Shown: positions 8,722 to 18,623 of the stretch, one piece after another
Position numbering within the stretch: the stretch's first letter is position 1
How the letters are laid out: each line of letters opens with the position of its first letter
Source of the DNA: Propionivibrio sp.
Lineage (GTDB): Bacteria; Pseudomonadota; Gammaproteobacteria; Burkholderiales; Rhodocyclaceae
Direction of reading: 5' to 3'
Length of the DNA stretch: 64,000 nucleotides
NCBI RefSeq assembly: GCF_029255185.1
Contig: NZ_JAPUVO010000132.1
Coordinates: 82,531-146,530, forward strand
Made by a program: the position numbers and the translations under genes
The notes under the pieces: model-generated
What the model was told of the DNA's origin: nothing
The model's database searches: none
Seen by the model: only the letters and a program-made list of their open reading frames with translations

Positions 8722-8751
8722 TTAGGTTTTTTACCTGAAAGGAGCCATCAC

Positions 8752-9495
8752 GTGGGTGAAGTAATATTGGCGCTGCGGCGCAGTCTCATCACGCTCGGTT
8801 GCGGCCGGGTGTGGTTTTACATGCTCATGCCGGCGCTTTTGGCGCTGATCGTCATGGTCGGGCTGTCCGCTTTTCTGCTTGAGCGGCTGATATCCGGATT
8901 CGTCGAGCAGCCGCCGATGAGCTGGATTGCCGCCTGGGGTGCCTTCTGGCTGGCCAAACTGCTGGCGGCCCTTGGCGGCTGGCTGCTGATTCTCTCCGCC
9001 AGCTACCTGATTGCCCTGTTGTTGACGGCGATTGTCGTTCTGCCGCTGCTGCTCAAGCATCTGGCGGCGGTTGATTACCCTGAGCTGGCGCGCATGGGCA
9101 GTGACAGCCTGGTGGCGTCGACCTGGAACAGTCTGTGGGCCGCCGTCCTGTTCATCGCTGGCTGGCTGCTGACGCTGCCGCTGTGGCTGGTGCCGGGGTT
9201 GGGCCTGTTACTGCCGTTTTTCTGGATGGCCTGGCTCAATCGCCGGACCTTTGCCTTCGACGCCCTAGCCGTGCATGCCACTGACGACGAATGGCGCGAA
9301 CTGCGTCGTCAGCAGGCCATGCCGCTACTGGTGCTGGGTCTGTGCATGGCGCTGCTTGCGCATGTTCCGTTCATGGGTTTGCTGGCGCCATCGCTGGCGG
9401 CGCTGGCCTATGTCCATTTTTGTCTTGAAGCGCTGCACCGCTTGCGGCAGGGCGCAGTGGTCGAGGTTATTGAAAATTCGGAGGGCAGGGCATGA
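8752..9495 (+). CDS. EI24-domain (CysZ-like) membrane protein
   Basis: The 247-residue product is an integral membrane protein with about five to six hydrophobic segments (around residues 20-45, 65-105, 130-170 and 185-215), matching the EI24/CysZ family by overall character. CysZ itself moves sulfate, but most betaproteobacterial EI24 proteins have no assigned substrate. Translation starts at GTG 8752, supported by AAAGGAG seven bases upstream. The stop overlaps the ATG of the CinA-like gene by 4 bases, so the two are translationally coupled. Confidence 0.75.
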   Translation: MGEVILALRRSLITLGCGRVWFYMLMPALLALIVMVGLSAFLLERLISGFVEQPPMSWIAAWGAFWLAKLLAALGGWLLILSASYLIALLLTAIVVLPLLLKHLAAVDYPELARMGSDSLVASTWNSLWAAVLFIAGWLLTLPLWLVPGLGLLLPFFWMAWLNRRTFAFDALAVHATDDEWRELRRQQAMPLLVLGLCMALLAHVPFMGLLAPSLAALAYVHFCLEALHRLRQGAVVEVIENSEGRA

Positions 9496-10247
9496 ACTTT
9501 GGCGCACTCATCATCGGCGACGAAATTCTTTCGGGAAAACGTATCGATCAGCATTTCGGGAAAATGACCCAACTGCTTGGCGCACGCGGCTTACGGCTAT
9601 CCTGGGCGGAATATATCGGCGACGAACGTTCGCGCATCGCGGCAAGCCTGCGGCGCAGTATGGCGACAGGCGATGCGGTCTTCTGCTTTGGCGGTATCGG
9701 CAACACGCCGGACGACCACACGCGGCAGGCCGCTGCTGAAGCACTGGGCGTCGATCTGGTGCTACATCCGGATGCCGAACGCGAGATTCGCGCCCGTTTT
9801 GGTGACCAGACCGACGACACCCGCTTATTGCTCGCAACGTTTCCGCGCGGCGTCGACATCGTCCCCAACCCCTTCAACCGCATTGCCGGGTTCTGTGTGC
9901 GCGATCACTATTTTCTGCCCGGCTTTCCGCAAATGGCGCATCCGATGGCCGAGTGGGCGCTTGATACCTTTTACCGCCATCACTTCAATCGCCATCCCAT
10001 GGTCGATAAGGCTTTTTTGCTGACCGGACCGAATGCCTACGAAAGCGCGCTGCTTTCGTTGATGGAGCGCATCGTTGCCGATTATCCGACGCTGCGCCTG
10101 TTCAGTCTGCCGTCGATTGGTGAAGACGGGCAGCGGCGGCATCTGGAACTTGGGGTCGAAGGTGACGAGGCGCTGGTCGACCAGGCGCTCGAGGAGATCA
10201 GGCAAGAAATAGAGCAGCGCGGCATTGTCTGGCGCTGGCGGGAGTAG
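9492..10247 (+). CDS. CinA/MoaB-like molybdopterin-binding domain protein
   Basis: The 251-residue protein starts with the MoCF_biosynth fold (ALIIGDEILSGKRID, FGGIGNTPDDHTRQAAAEAL, with the GG.G.TPDD loop), as in the N-terminal half of CinA (COG1058). It lacks the CinA nicotinamide-deamidase C-terminal domain. No reaction is established for these short CinA-like proteins; by fold they bind a nucleotide or pterin. It is coupled to the EI24 gene and ends just before a strong terminator. Confidence 0.82.
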   Translation: MNFGALIIGDEILSGKRIDQHFGKMTQLLGARGLRLSWAEYIGDERSRIAASLRRSMATGDAVFCFGGIGNTPDDHTRQAAAEALGVDLVLHPDAEREIRARFGDQTDDTRLLLATFPRGVDIVPNPFNRIAGFCVRDHYFLPGFPQMAHPMAEWALDTFYRHHFNRHPMVDKAFLLTGPNAYESALLSLMERIVADYPTLRLFSLPSIGEDGQRRHLELGVEGDEALVDQALEEIRQEIEQRGIVWRWRE

Positions 10248-10272
10248 ACGAAAACCTCGCCTTTGCCGTAAA

Positions 10273-10302
10273 CGACAAAACCCCGTTTCCGGGGTTTTGT
10301 CG
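10273..10302. terminator. Bidirectional intrinsic terminator
   Basis: CGACAAAACCCCG (10273-10285) pairs perfectly with CGGGGTTTTGTCG (10290-10302) around a 4-base loop. The A/T tracts within the stem allow use on both strands, fitting its place between convergent genes. Confidence 0.85.
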
Positions 10303-10348
10303 TGCGCCTACGGGCGGGTAGCGCCAAAGCGCGTGAAGCAGACAGCGA

Positions 10349-10903
10349 CTATTTTTTCTTGCCGGTAGGGGCCGCGGCACTCACCGCATTGACCGTGGCA
10401 TTGCTTGCCGTAGCGATGTTGGCTTCAGCAATTTCAGCAGCCTGCTTGACTACATTCTTCATATTGTCGAAGGCCGAGCTGGCGGCTTCGAGTGCTGACT
10501 TGACGGCGGCAACGGCGACATCGGAACCGGCCGGGGCATTCTTTGCGGCCTTGTCCATCAGGCTTGATACCTGTTTCTGGAAATCGCCAAACTGGCTTTC
10601 GAGCTGCTTGGACACTTCCTCTTTCGATTGTGCCGAAATTTCGTAGAGGCTGCGGCTGTAGGCCACGGCCTGTTCGACGGCCGGCTGAAACTGAGCTGCG
10701 GTTAGCGCCAAGGCTTCCTTGGGATCTTTGGCGCCAAGTAGAGCCTTGGTATTGGCCATGCCGTCTTCCAGCATCGAGCGGGCGGTATTCAGGTTCAGAG
10801 CAGCGATACGTTCAGCGCTGGCCAGAGCGGTGTTGGCGAGTGACAGCATGGCATCAACAGAGGCTTTGTTGGCCGCAGCAAATTGTTCGGGGGTTGTGAA
10901 CAT
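10349..10903 (-). CDS. phaP: Phasin family protein (PHA granule-associated)
   Basis: The 184-residue protein begins MFTTPEQFAAANKASVDAML, a typical phasin N-terminus, and is an Ala-rich, largely helical chain (Phasin_2 type) ending in a basic tail PTGKKK. Phasins coat polyhydroxyalkanoate granules and control their number and size. AGGAGA lies upstream of the ATG at a good distance. The gene is monocistronic: a near-perfect sigma-70 promoter precedes it and a terminator follows. Repression by PhaR is suggested by sites at the promoter (see 10966-11032). No other PHA gene is in the window. Confidence 0.93.
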   Translation of the reverse strand: MFTTPEQFAAANKASVDAMLSLANTALASAERIAALNLNTARSMLEDGMANTKALLGAKDPKEALALTAAQFQPAVEQAVAYSRSLYEISAQSKEEVSKQLESQFGDFQKQVSSLMDKAAKNAPAGSDVAVAAVKSALEAASSAFDNMKNVVKQAAEIAEANIATASNATVNAVSAAAPTGKKK

Positions 10904-10965
10904 GGTAAATCTCCTAGGTAAAAAAACGAGGACATGTGCAATGTTTGGCTAGTCAATTAACTTGC

Positions 10966-11032
10966 TGCACTGCACCATAGAAACGATTATAGACTCGGAA
11001 AACAGCTTGTCAAGCTTTTATGTTGCGGCGCA
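10966..11032 (-). promoter_or_regulatory. Strong sigma-70 promoter of phaP flanked by two PhaR-like operators
   Basis: On the minus strand, TTGACA (11013-11008) and TATAAT (10991-10986) are separated by 16 bases. Two TGC-N3-GCA elements flank this core: 10966-10974, a few bases after the expected start site, and 11024-11032, just upstream of the -35 box. PhaR of Paracoccus binds TGC-rich sites of the form CTGC-N3-GCAG; relief of repression by PHA would explain high phasin expression during storage. The promoter is directly visible; the operator role is inferred. Confidence 0.65.
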
Positions 11033-11105
11033 GCAAATATATTTTCCGTTTGATTCGCTTGGTTTTTAAAGCCTGATGGTAGCGCTCAGGTTCTGTAGAA
11101 GCGTA

Positions 11106-11708
11106 CTACCTGGGAGCGACGGTTTCCGACGGCTTGAGCGTCAGGGGTTCGCCTTTCTGCTCGTCGGCCGCCGTGTTCTTGCCCTTGGGTTGGATGATCG
11201 CCCGCACCCGCGCTTGTGTGGCGCCGGTGGCGGTCTTGGTCTCGCCGCCGCCGTTAGTAACGAGATATTTCTCGGTCAGCGCGTCAAAGGAAATGTAATG
11301 CCCCTTGACTTCATCGAGTCCGCTCTTTACCCAGCCGCGAACAAAAAATTCGGTTTTTTCGTCGCGCGCATCGTGCTCGATGCGTTCGCCTTCACCTTCA
11401 ATGTATTCATCCTGACCTTCGCGCTTCTGCCGGAAGCGCGCCAAGCCATTGGCGCCGCCAGTGGCGACGCCTTTCTGGAAACCGTCGGCATCCTGGGTGA
11501 CGACCAGCCGACTGGTACGAATCTGCAGCGTCCCTTGATTAAGTACCACGTTGCCTTCAAACACCTGCACCTTTTTGACGTCGTCCATGCTGATACGATC
11601 AGCCTCGATGTTGATTGGTTTCTCGCGATCGGCTTTTTCCGCGTGCGCCGACAGGGCGAGAGCGGTCAGCAGGAGGGCGGCAAGGCGACAGGGTAATGTT
11701 GGCATCAT
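11106..11708 (-). CDS. lptA: LPS transport periplasmic protein LptA
   Basis: The 200-residue protein has a signal peptide (cleavage near ALSAHA, residue 23) and an OstA/LptA beta-jellyroll: PINIEADRISMDDVKKVQVFEGNV, VVTQ, and the tail VRAIIQPKG. LptA forms the periplasmic bridge that carries LPS from LptC to LptD. Its start overlaps the lptC stop by 4 bases, making it the last gene of kdsD-kdsC-lptC-lptA. The usual next gene, lptB (the ABC ATPase), is not here: phaP follows. Confidence 0.93.
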   Translation of the reverse strand: MMPTLPCRLAALLLTALALSAHAEKADREKPINIEADRISMDDVKKVQVFEGNVVLNQGTLQIRTSRLVVTQDADGFQKGVATGGANGLARFRQKREGQDEYIEGEGERIEHDARDEKTEFFVRGWVKSGLDEVKGHYISFDALTEKYLVTNGGGETKTATGATQARVRAIIQPKGKNTAADEQKGEPLTLKPSETVAPR

Positions 11709-12295
11709 GGATTCTTCTTTTTAGTGTATCGACTTTCCAGAACGGCGGAGGCTTGAGATTCAAGTACGTAGGTCTGCGCCCGGGTATCGACCTTCATGCC
11801 GACGCCCTTGACCCAGGATTTGCCCTGGGTGATCAGCACCTGGCTTTTGGTGAACGCTTTTTCGTCGTCCGGCAGGACCGTGAGTTCAGGCGTAAAACCG
11901 GTCATCGCTGCGTCTGTCGCAGTCGCCGCACGGGTGATCCGGACATTGTCGTATAAATCAATCTGCTGGCCGTCCTTGTTCGCATGCCCACGCTCGGCAA
12001 GCAGGGTCACGGTGGGACTTTTGGGGTACAGATAGACCAGGTTCGGCTTGAACATGTCGGTGCTGTCGTCATCCGGGTAATGCCGGATGTCGCTGGCCTT
12101 AAGTGTGTATTGCAGCCGCCCGGTCTGATCCAGCTTGCGCAGGACGCCATCCGAAACGATGTAATCCGGGTCGTGCCGATTTTTGCCGTCACGCCGCACT
12201 TCAGGTAACTCGGTGGCATAGCGCAGCCAGAAAGTCAGGCCGGTCAGGGCCAGCAGCAGACTCAGCGGGAAGAGAGCGCTGCCCCACTGTTTCAT
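11705..12295 (-). CDS. lptC: LPS export protein LptC
   Basis: The 196-residue bitopic inner-membrane protein has an N-terminal anchor (residues ~6-24, ALFPLSLLLALTGLTFWL) and a periplasmic LptC domain with the DYIVSDGVLRKLDQTGRLQYTL stretch. It accepts LPS from LptB2FG and passes it to LptA. I use the ATG at 12295, which overlaps the kdsC stop by 4 bases; the frame stays open further upstream, inside kdsC, but that sequence is not LptC-like. Confidence 0.92.
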   Translation of the reverse strand: MKQWGSALFPLSLLLALTGLTFWLRYATELPEVRRDGKNRHDPDYIVSDGVLRKLDQTGRLQYTLKASDIRHYPDDDSTDMFKPNLVYLYPKSPTVTLLAERGHANKDGQQIDLYDNVRITRAATATDAAMTGFTPELTVLPDDEKAFTKSQVLITQGKSWVKGVGMKVDTRAQTYVLESQASAVLESRYTKKKNP

Positions 12296-12837
12296 TTTGT
12301 GAGGGCCGGCAGATAGGGGGCAAGTACGGCGTCGAGTTTGCCCTGTGCATCGAGAATGAACTCGCAGACTTCGCGTACGGCGCCGCGCCCGCCGATCTTG
12401 CTCGAAAGCATGCGGGCGTAGGGCTTGACCGCCTCGTGGCAATCGGCAGGCGCGGCCGAGAAGCCGCAGGCGCCCATGATTTTCAGATCGACGATGTCGT
12501 CGCCCATGTAGCCGGCCTCATCGATGCTGATACCTTGTTTGGCGAGCAGGTCGTGCAGGGCTTCCAACTTGTTCGAGACGCCCTGATAGAGGATGTCGAT
12601 GCCCAGGTTCTGCATACGCAACTCAACACAACGGGCTGTGCGACCAGTGATGATGGCCACAGTGATGCCGGCGCTCTGCAGCATGTGCATGCCGAGGCCG
12701 TCGAGACTGTTGAAGGCTTTCATTTCAATGCCTTCGTCGGTGTAAAAAAGCGAGCCCTCGGAGAGTACGCCGTCGACGTCAAAAGCCATCAGCTTGAGGC
12801 GGCGGGCGCGGGCCTGGGTGTCGTTAAGTGAGATCAT
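12292..12837 (-). CDS. kdsC: 3-deoxy-D-manno-octulosonate 8-phosphate phosphatase
   Basis: A 181-residue HAD hydrolase of the small C0-cap type. The nucleophile motif DVDGVLSEG gives Asp20 and Asp22; IITGRT supplies motif II; GYMGDDIVDLK is the motif IV acidic pair. It dephosphorylates KDO-8-P to KDO for lipid A-core assembly. It overlaps kdsD by one base and lptC by four. Confidence 0.94.
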   Translation of the reverse strand: MISLNDTQARARRLKLMAFDVDGVLSEGSLFYTDEGIEMKAFNSLDGLGMHMLQSAGITVAIITGRTARCVELRMQNLGIDILYQGVSNKLEALHDLLAKQGISIDEAGYMGDDIVDLKIMGACGFSAAPADCHEAVKPYARMLSSKIGGRGAVREVCEFILDAQGKLDAVLAPYLPALTK

Positions 12838-13820
12838 TAAATGGCTTTTGCTTGGAAGAGGTCGTGCATATTGAGTGCACCGATCAATCGACCGTCATCG
12901 TCCGCGACGGGAATCTGGTTGATCTTGTATTTGTCCATCATATCGACTGCTTCGGCGGTGAGCTTGTCCGGGTTAATGCGGTGTGGCCTGGCGCTCATGA
13001 CCTCGCTCACGGTGAGTCCCTGCAGGTCGCGATTGCCCACGATGGCGCGGCGCAGGTCGCCGTCGGTGAATATCCCGAGGATCTGGCGTTCGGGTGTGAT
13101 GACGACGGTCATGCCGATTCGGCCACGCGAGATTTCACGCGTCGCTTCGGTCACGCTGGCATTTGCCAGAACAGTCGGAACGGCGTCGCCGGTGCGCATC
13201 ACGTCGCGGATGCGGGTCAGCAACTGTCGGCCGAGCGTGCCGCCAGGGTGCGAGCGGGCGAAGTCATCGGCGCCAAATCCACGTGCGTCGAGCAGGGCTA
13301 CAGCCAGCGCATCGCCCAGCGCCAGTGCCGCCGTGGTGCTGGCGGTTGGTGCCAGGTTGAGCGGGCAGGCTTCCTGCGCGACACCGGCATTGAGGTGCGC
13401 ATCGGCGTCGCGGGCCAGTGACGATTTCGGGTTGCCGGTCATGGCGATCAGTTTGGCGCCTTGACGCTTGATTGACGGCAGGATGTTGAGCAACTCATCG
13501 CTCTCGCCCGAATTGGAGAGGGCGATCAGGACGTCGTCGGAGGTGATCATGCCAAGGTCGCCGTGGCTGGCTTCGGCAGGGTGGACGAAATAGGCCGGCG
13601 TTCCGGTGCTGGCCAGTGTCGAGGCGATCTTGCGCCCGATGTGCCCGGATTTGCCGATACCGCTGACAATGACGCGACCGTGGCAATTTAGAATCAGCGA
13701 CAGGGCTTGCAGAAAGTTGTCGTCAATGCGGTCGATCAGAGCCAGGACGGCATCGCCCTCGATACGCAGCACCTGTCGCGCGAGGTCGAGAGTCTTGGAG
13801 GACGGCTGGATTTGGTTCAT
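12837..13820 (-). CDS. kdsD: Arabinose-5-phosphate isomerase (SIS + CBS pair)
   Basis: The 327-residue protein has an N-terminal SIS sugar-isomerase domain (VIVSGIGKSGHIGRKIA near residue 50, EASHGDLGMI, SNSGES) and two C-terminal CBS domains (from about residue 205). It converts ribulose-5-P to arabinose-5-P, the first step to KDO. It leads the operon kdsD-kdsC-lptC-lptA on the minus strand; a TATACT box about 25 bases upstream of the ATG is a possible -10. Confidence 0.94.
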   Translation of the reverse strand: MNQIQPSSKTLDLARQVLRIEGDAVLALIDRIDDNFLQALSLILNCHGRVIVSGIGKSGHIGRKIASTLASTGTPAYFVHPAEASHGDLGMITSDDVLIALSNSGESDELLNILPSIKRQGAKLIAMTGNPKSSLARDADAHLNAGVAQEACPLNLAPTASTTAALALGDALAVALLDARGFGADDFARSHPGGTLGRQLLTRIRDVMRTGDAVPTVLANASVTEATREISRGRIGMTVVITPERQILGIFTDGDLRRAIVGNRDLQGLTVSEVMSARPHRINPDKLTAEAVDMMDKYKINQIPVADDDGRLIGALNMHDLFQAKAI

Positions 13821-14033
13821 GGGCGGGCAGCGGTTATGACTGGCCAGAGTATAACAGAAGCCTCGGAGGCCCCTGACTACTGAAGGATCTTGGCTGCCAA
13901 ACAGGGCGATTACCCTGGGTCGTCAAATGACGTCCGCAGGCATGCGACTGCTTTCTAAAATCAACTTCCATGTGATTGATTGATCTAGGCTTTGTGATAG
14001 AGTTCCCAAACATGTGTTCCGCTGGAATTGCTC

Positions 14034-15983
14034 ATGACCCTTGCTCAACAATTTGCCGCCTACAGTGAATGGCGAACGCAACTCTCCTCGGGCCTTGAGG
14101 CTTTCCACCGATGGTTGTCCGACAACGAGCTTAGCGACGCCCAGACTGACCTGCGTATCCGGCTATTGCTCGAAAAATTGCACGAGGATCGTCTGCAGGT
14201 CGCCTTTGTTGCCGAATTCTCGCGTGGCAAATCCGAGCTGATCAACGCCATATTCTTCGCCGATTATGGCAGCCGCATGCTCCCCTCGACGGCTGGCCGG
14301 ACCACGATGTGCCCGACCGAACTGATGTACGACCCGGCCAAGCCGGCGTCCATCGAACTGCTGCCAATCCAGACCCGTGAAAGCAATGTCAGCATCAGCG
14401 AATACAAACGCTTCCCCGACGAATGGACTGTGCTTCCGCTTGACATCGAGTCGGCCGAATCGATGCAGGAGGCGCTTCATTCTGTCAGCGAGGTGGCGCA
14501 CGTCGCCCCGGAAGTTGCCGAGAGGTTCGGTTTTGCCGCTGGCGACAAGGAATCTACCTTGGTTCGCATCGCTAAAGACGGCATGGTCGAGATCCCGCGC
14601 TGGCGCCATGCCATCATCAACTTCCCGCACCCGCTACTGAAACAGGGGCTAATCATTCTCGACACGCCAGGCCTCAATGCCATAGGCACCGAACCCGAGC
14701 TAACGCTTTCGCTCCTCCCCAACGCTCATGCTGTGCTGTTCATTCTGGCCGCCGACACCGGGGTGACGCAATCCGACCTGGCAATCTGGAACGATCAAAT
14801 CGGTGCGCCGGGAACGCGAAAGACAGGGCGTCTGGTCGTTCTCAACAAGATCGACAGCATGTGGGACGAACTCAAGTCCGAAGACGAGATCAACGCCGAA
14901 ATTACCAAGCAGACCAATAGTTGCGCATGGACCCTTGATCTCCCTGCGGAGCAGATTTTCCCTGTCTCAGCGCAAAAGGCGCTGATCGCCAAAATCACCA
15001 ATGACTCTGCACTGCTAGAACGCAGCCGACTGTCCGATCTCGAATTCGCCCTTTCCGATGAACTGATCCCGGCCAAGCAGGAAATCATCCACGAGAATAC
15101 CGACGCCGAATTTTCCGACATCTACATGCGCACACGCGGCCTGCTCGAATCACGCCTTTCCGGGCTGCGCGAACAGCTTGACGAACTGACCGAACTGCGC
15201 GGCAAGAACAAAGGCGTTGTCGAATACATGATGGGCAAGGTACGCATCGAGAAGGAAGAGTTCGAGTCCGGACTACAGCGCTATTACGCCGTCCGCAGCA
15301 TTTTCTCGCAACTGACCAACAAGCTCTTTGCCCATCTTGGTATTGATTCTCTGCGCACGCTGATTACGACAACTCGCGAGACGATGGGCAAAGCGACTTT
15401 CTCCAGAACCCTGTCCGAGGCGATGAAGAATTTTTTCAGCATCTCACGCGCCAATCTTCAAAAATCAGACGGCGAGATCAGCGAAATCCTCTTGATGATG
15501 GAGGCCGTCTACAAAAAATTCTCGGTCGAACACGGCCTCAAACTTGGCACACCGCACGGGTTCTCGCTGATCCGTTACCGGAAGGATATCGACCGCCTTG
15601 AATACTGGTGCGATACCCACCTCAACACCATGTTCCAGTTGATGATGATCGAGAAGAACAAGGTCACGCAGAAGTTTTTCGAGGAGGTCGCCGTTCAGGT
15701 CAAACGCGCTTTCGAACGCGCCAACCGGGACGCGGAATCCTGGCTGAAGGCGATCATGGCGCCAATGGAAACGCAGGTCCGCGAACATCAAATCCAGTTC
15801 AAGCGACGACTGGAGAGTATCAAACGCATTCATCAGGCAACCGACACGCTTGAAGATCGCATCACCGAACTGGTGCACGTCGAGAACAGTCTGGTTTCCC
15901 AGATCCGGTCAATCGAGAGCGTGGCCCAAGACGTTCAACACCAATTGAACGTCACCCAGCGCCGCCTGCGCAGCGCCGCCTAA
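14034..15983 (+). CDS. Solitary dynamin-like GTPase
   Basis: The 649-residue protein has an N-terminal GTPase domain and a long helical C-terminal half. G1 is AEFSRGKS (60-67), where the usual first Gly is Ala; the TAGRTTMCPTEL segment supplies G2; G3 is DTPG (~209) and G4 is NKID (~270). The C-terminal ~330 residues are rich in predicted coiled coil (LSGLREQLDELTEL, IRSIESVAQDVQHQL). Bacterial dynamin-like proteins remodel or protect membranes and often occur in pairs; this one has no partner gene nearby. I prefer ATG 14034 to the TTG at 14028. It converges on the ferredoxin gene. Confidence 0.82.
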   Translation: MTLAQQFAAYSEWRTQLSSGLEAFHRWLSDNELSDAQTDLRIRLLLEKLHEDRLQVAFVAEFSRGKSELINAIFFADYGSRMLPSTAGRTTMCPTELMYDPAKPASIELLPIQTRESNVSISEYKRFPDEWTVLPLDIESAESMQEALHSVSEVAHVAPEVAERFGFAAGDKESTLVRIAKDGMVEIPRWRHAIINFPHPLLKQGLIILDTPGLNAIGTEPELTLSLLPNAHAVLFILAADTGVTQSDLAIWNDQIGAPGTRKTGRLVVLNKIDSMWDELKSEDEINAEITKQTNSCAWTLDLPAEQIFPVSAQKALIAKITNDSALLERSRLSDLEFALSDELIPAKQEIIHENTDAEFSDIYMRTRGLLESRLSGLREQLDELTELRGKNKGVVEYMMGKVRIEKEEFESGLQRYYAVRSIFSQLTNKLFAHLGIDSLRTLITTTRETMGKATFSRTLSEAMKNFFSISRANLQKSDGEISEILLMMEAVYKKFSVEHGLKLGTPHGFSLIRYRKDIDRLEYWCDTHLNTMFQLMMIEKNKVTQKFFEEVAVQVKRAFERANRDAESWLKAIMAPMETQVREHQIQFKRRLESIKRIHQATDTLEDRITELVHVENSLVSQIRSIESVAQDVQHQLNVTQRRLRSAA

Positions 15984-16009
15984 CGGCGTTATCAGACCGC
16001 AGACCGCGC

Positions 16010-17339
<1,330 letters not shown>

Positions 17340-17515
17340 AATTAGCCTCTTTTACTCAAAATAAAACGCCAAAACTTAGTCACAATGACTCGGGTGATTC
17401 GTCGCGCGTGGCGCATGGACAAACGTGGCTTCTGTTAAAATCCGACCCGCAGGTCATTGGCGAGGGCATCTTACCATCGCCACATTCCACCGAAATTCTC
17501 ACAGACAAAAGCCCC

Positions 17516-18496
17516 ATGTTTGCTTTCCTCAAGAAGTCTGCTGGCGCGCAAGACGCCGTTGCAGCCCCGTCACCGCCCCCGCCGCCTGAGCTGTCCTGGC
17601 GCGAACGGCTGAAGGCAGGTCTGGCGCGAACTCGGGCGCAATTTGGTGGCCAACTTAAATCGATTTTTTTACGCGGCAAAGTCGATGACGAACTGCTCGA
17701 AGCGCTGGAAACCCTGCTCATCTCCAGCGATGTCGGCATGGAAGCCACGCAGCACCTGCTTAACGAACTCAAGACATGCGCCAAACGCGACCGGATCGAC
17801 ACCCCGGATGGCCTCCAGAAGGCGCTCTCGGACGCCCTGCATGGACTTCTGCTACCGCTTGAACAGCCCCTGACAATTTCGGCGCAGCGCCCCTTCATCA
17901 TCATGATCACCGGGGTTAACGGCGCTGGCAAAACGACCTCGATCGGCAAGCTGGTCAAGCACTTTCATGCTCAGGGCCTGTCTGTTCTGCTGGCCGCTGG
18001 CGACACCTTTCGCGCGGCGGCGCGTGAGCAGTTACAGGCTTGGGGCGAGCGCAACCAAGTAACGGTGATTTCCCAGGAGTCGGGCGATCCGGCGGCCGTC
18101 ATCTTCGACGCCATTGCCGCCGCCAAGGCGCGCGGCATCGATATCGTGCTGGCCGACACGGCCGGCCGCCTGCCCACCCAGTTGCACTTGATGGAAGAAA
18201 TCGCCAAGGTCCGCCGCGTCATCCAAAAAGCCGACCCGAGCGGCCCGCATGAAACCCTGCTCGTTCTCGACGCCAATTTCGGACAGAACGCACTGCAACA
18301 GGTCAAGGCCTTCGACAAAGCGATCGCCGTCAGCGGCCTGATCGTCACCAAACTCGATGGCAGCGCCAAGGGTGGCGTGGTCGCTGCCATCGCCCGCCAG
18401 TGCCCGAAACCGATTCGCTTCATTGGCATCGGCGAAGGCATCGATGACCTGCGCCCCTTTGTTGCTCGCGACTTCGTCGATGCACTGTTTGAGTGA
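17516..18496 (+). CDS. ftsY: Signal recognition particle receptor FtsY
   Basis: The 326-residue protein has the SRP54-type N and G domains: GVNGAGKTTSIGKL near residue 132, DTFRAAAREQL, DTAGRLPTQ, TKLDGSAKGG and the final GEGIDDLRPF. It receives SRP-bound ribosomes at the inner membrane. The start at ATG 17516 (MFAFLKKSAG) fits the family; the frame is open 36 codons further upstream but that part reads like non-coding DNA. The acidic A domain is very short (about 30 residues, with a Pro run). Confidence 0.95.
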   Translation: MFAFLKKSAGAQDAVAAPSPPPPPELSWRERLKAGLARTRAQFGGQLKSIFLRGKVDDELLEALETLLISSDVGMEATQHLLNELKTCAKRDRIDTPDGLQKALSDALHGLLLPLEQPLTISAQRPFIIMITGVNGAGKTTSIGKLVKHFHAQGLSVLLAAGDTFRAAAREQLQAWGERNQVTVISQESGDPAAVIFDAIAAAKARGIDIVLADTAGRLPTQLHLMEEIAKVRRVIQKADPSGPHETLLVLDANFGQNALQQVKAFDKAIAVSGLIVTKLDGSAKGGVVAAIARQCPKPIRFIGIGEGIDDLRPFVARDFVDALFE

Positions 18497-18509
18497 GTAA
18501 CTTGAAAAT

Positions 18510-18620
18510 ACAGCGAACCACAACGGGCACAACGATCACAACGAAAAATCTTCATGAAGACTGCTTTCTGCTACTCCCGCTTGTTCTCTCGTTATGTTCG
18601 CTGTGTTCGTTGTGCTTAAG
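18510..18620. repeat. Imperfect palindrome with CACAACGA units between ftsY and ftsE
   Basis: The left arm contains ACAGCGAACCACAACGGGCA and CGATCACAACGA; the right arm, read inverted, gives AAGCACAACGAACACAGCGA followed by ACATAACGAG. It resembles the elements at 8551 and 26736 in architecture (short tandem units arranged as a long hairpin) but uses a different unit. It fills the gap between ftsY and ftsE. Confidence 0.55.
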
Positions 18621-18623
18621 CAG

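Noticed and set aside
11076-11696. 206-codon plus-strand frame opposite lptA
   Set aside because: Antisense shadow of a clear LptA gene with coupled neighbours.
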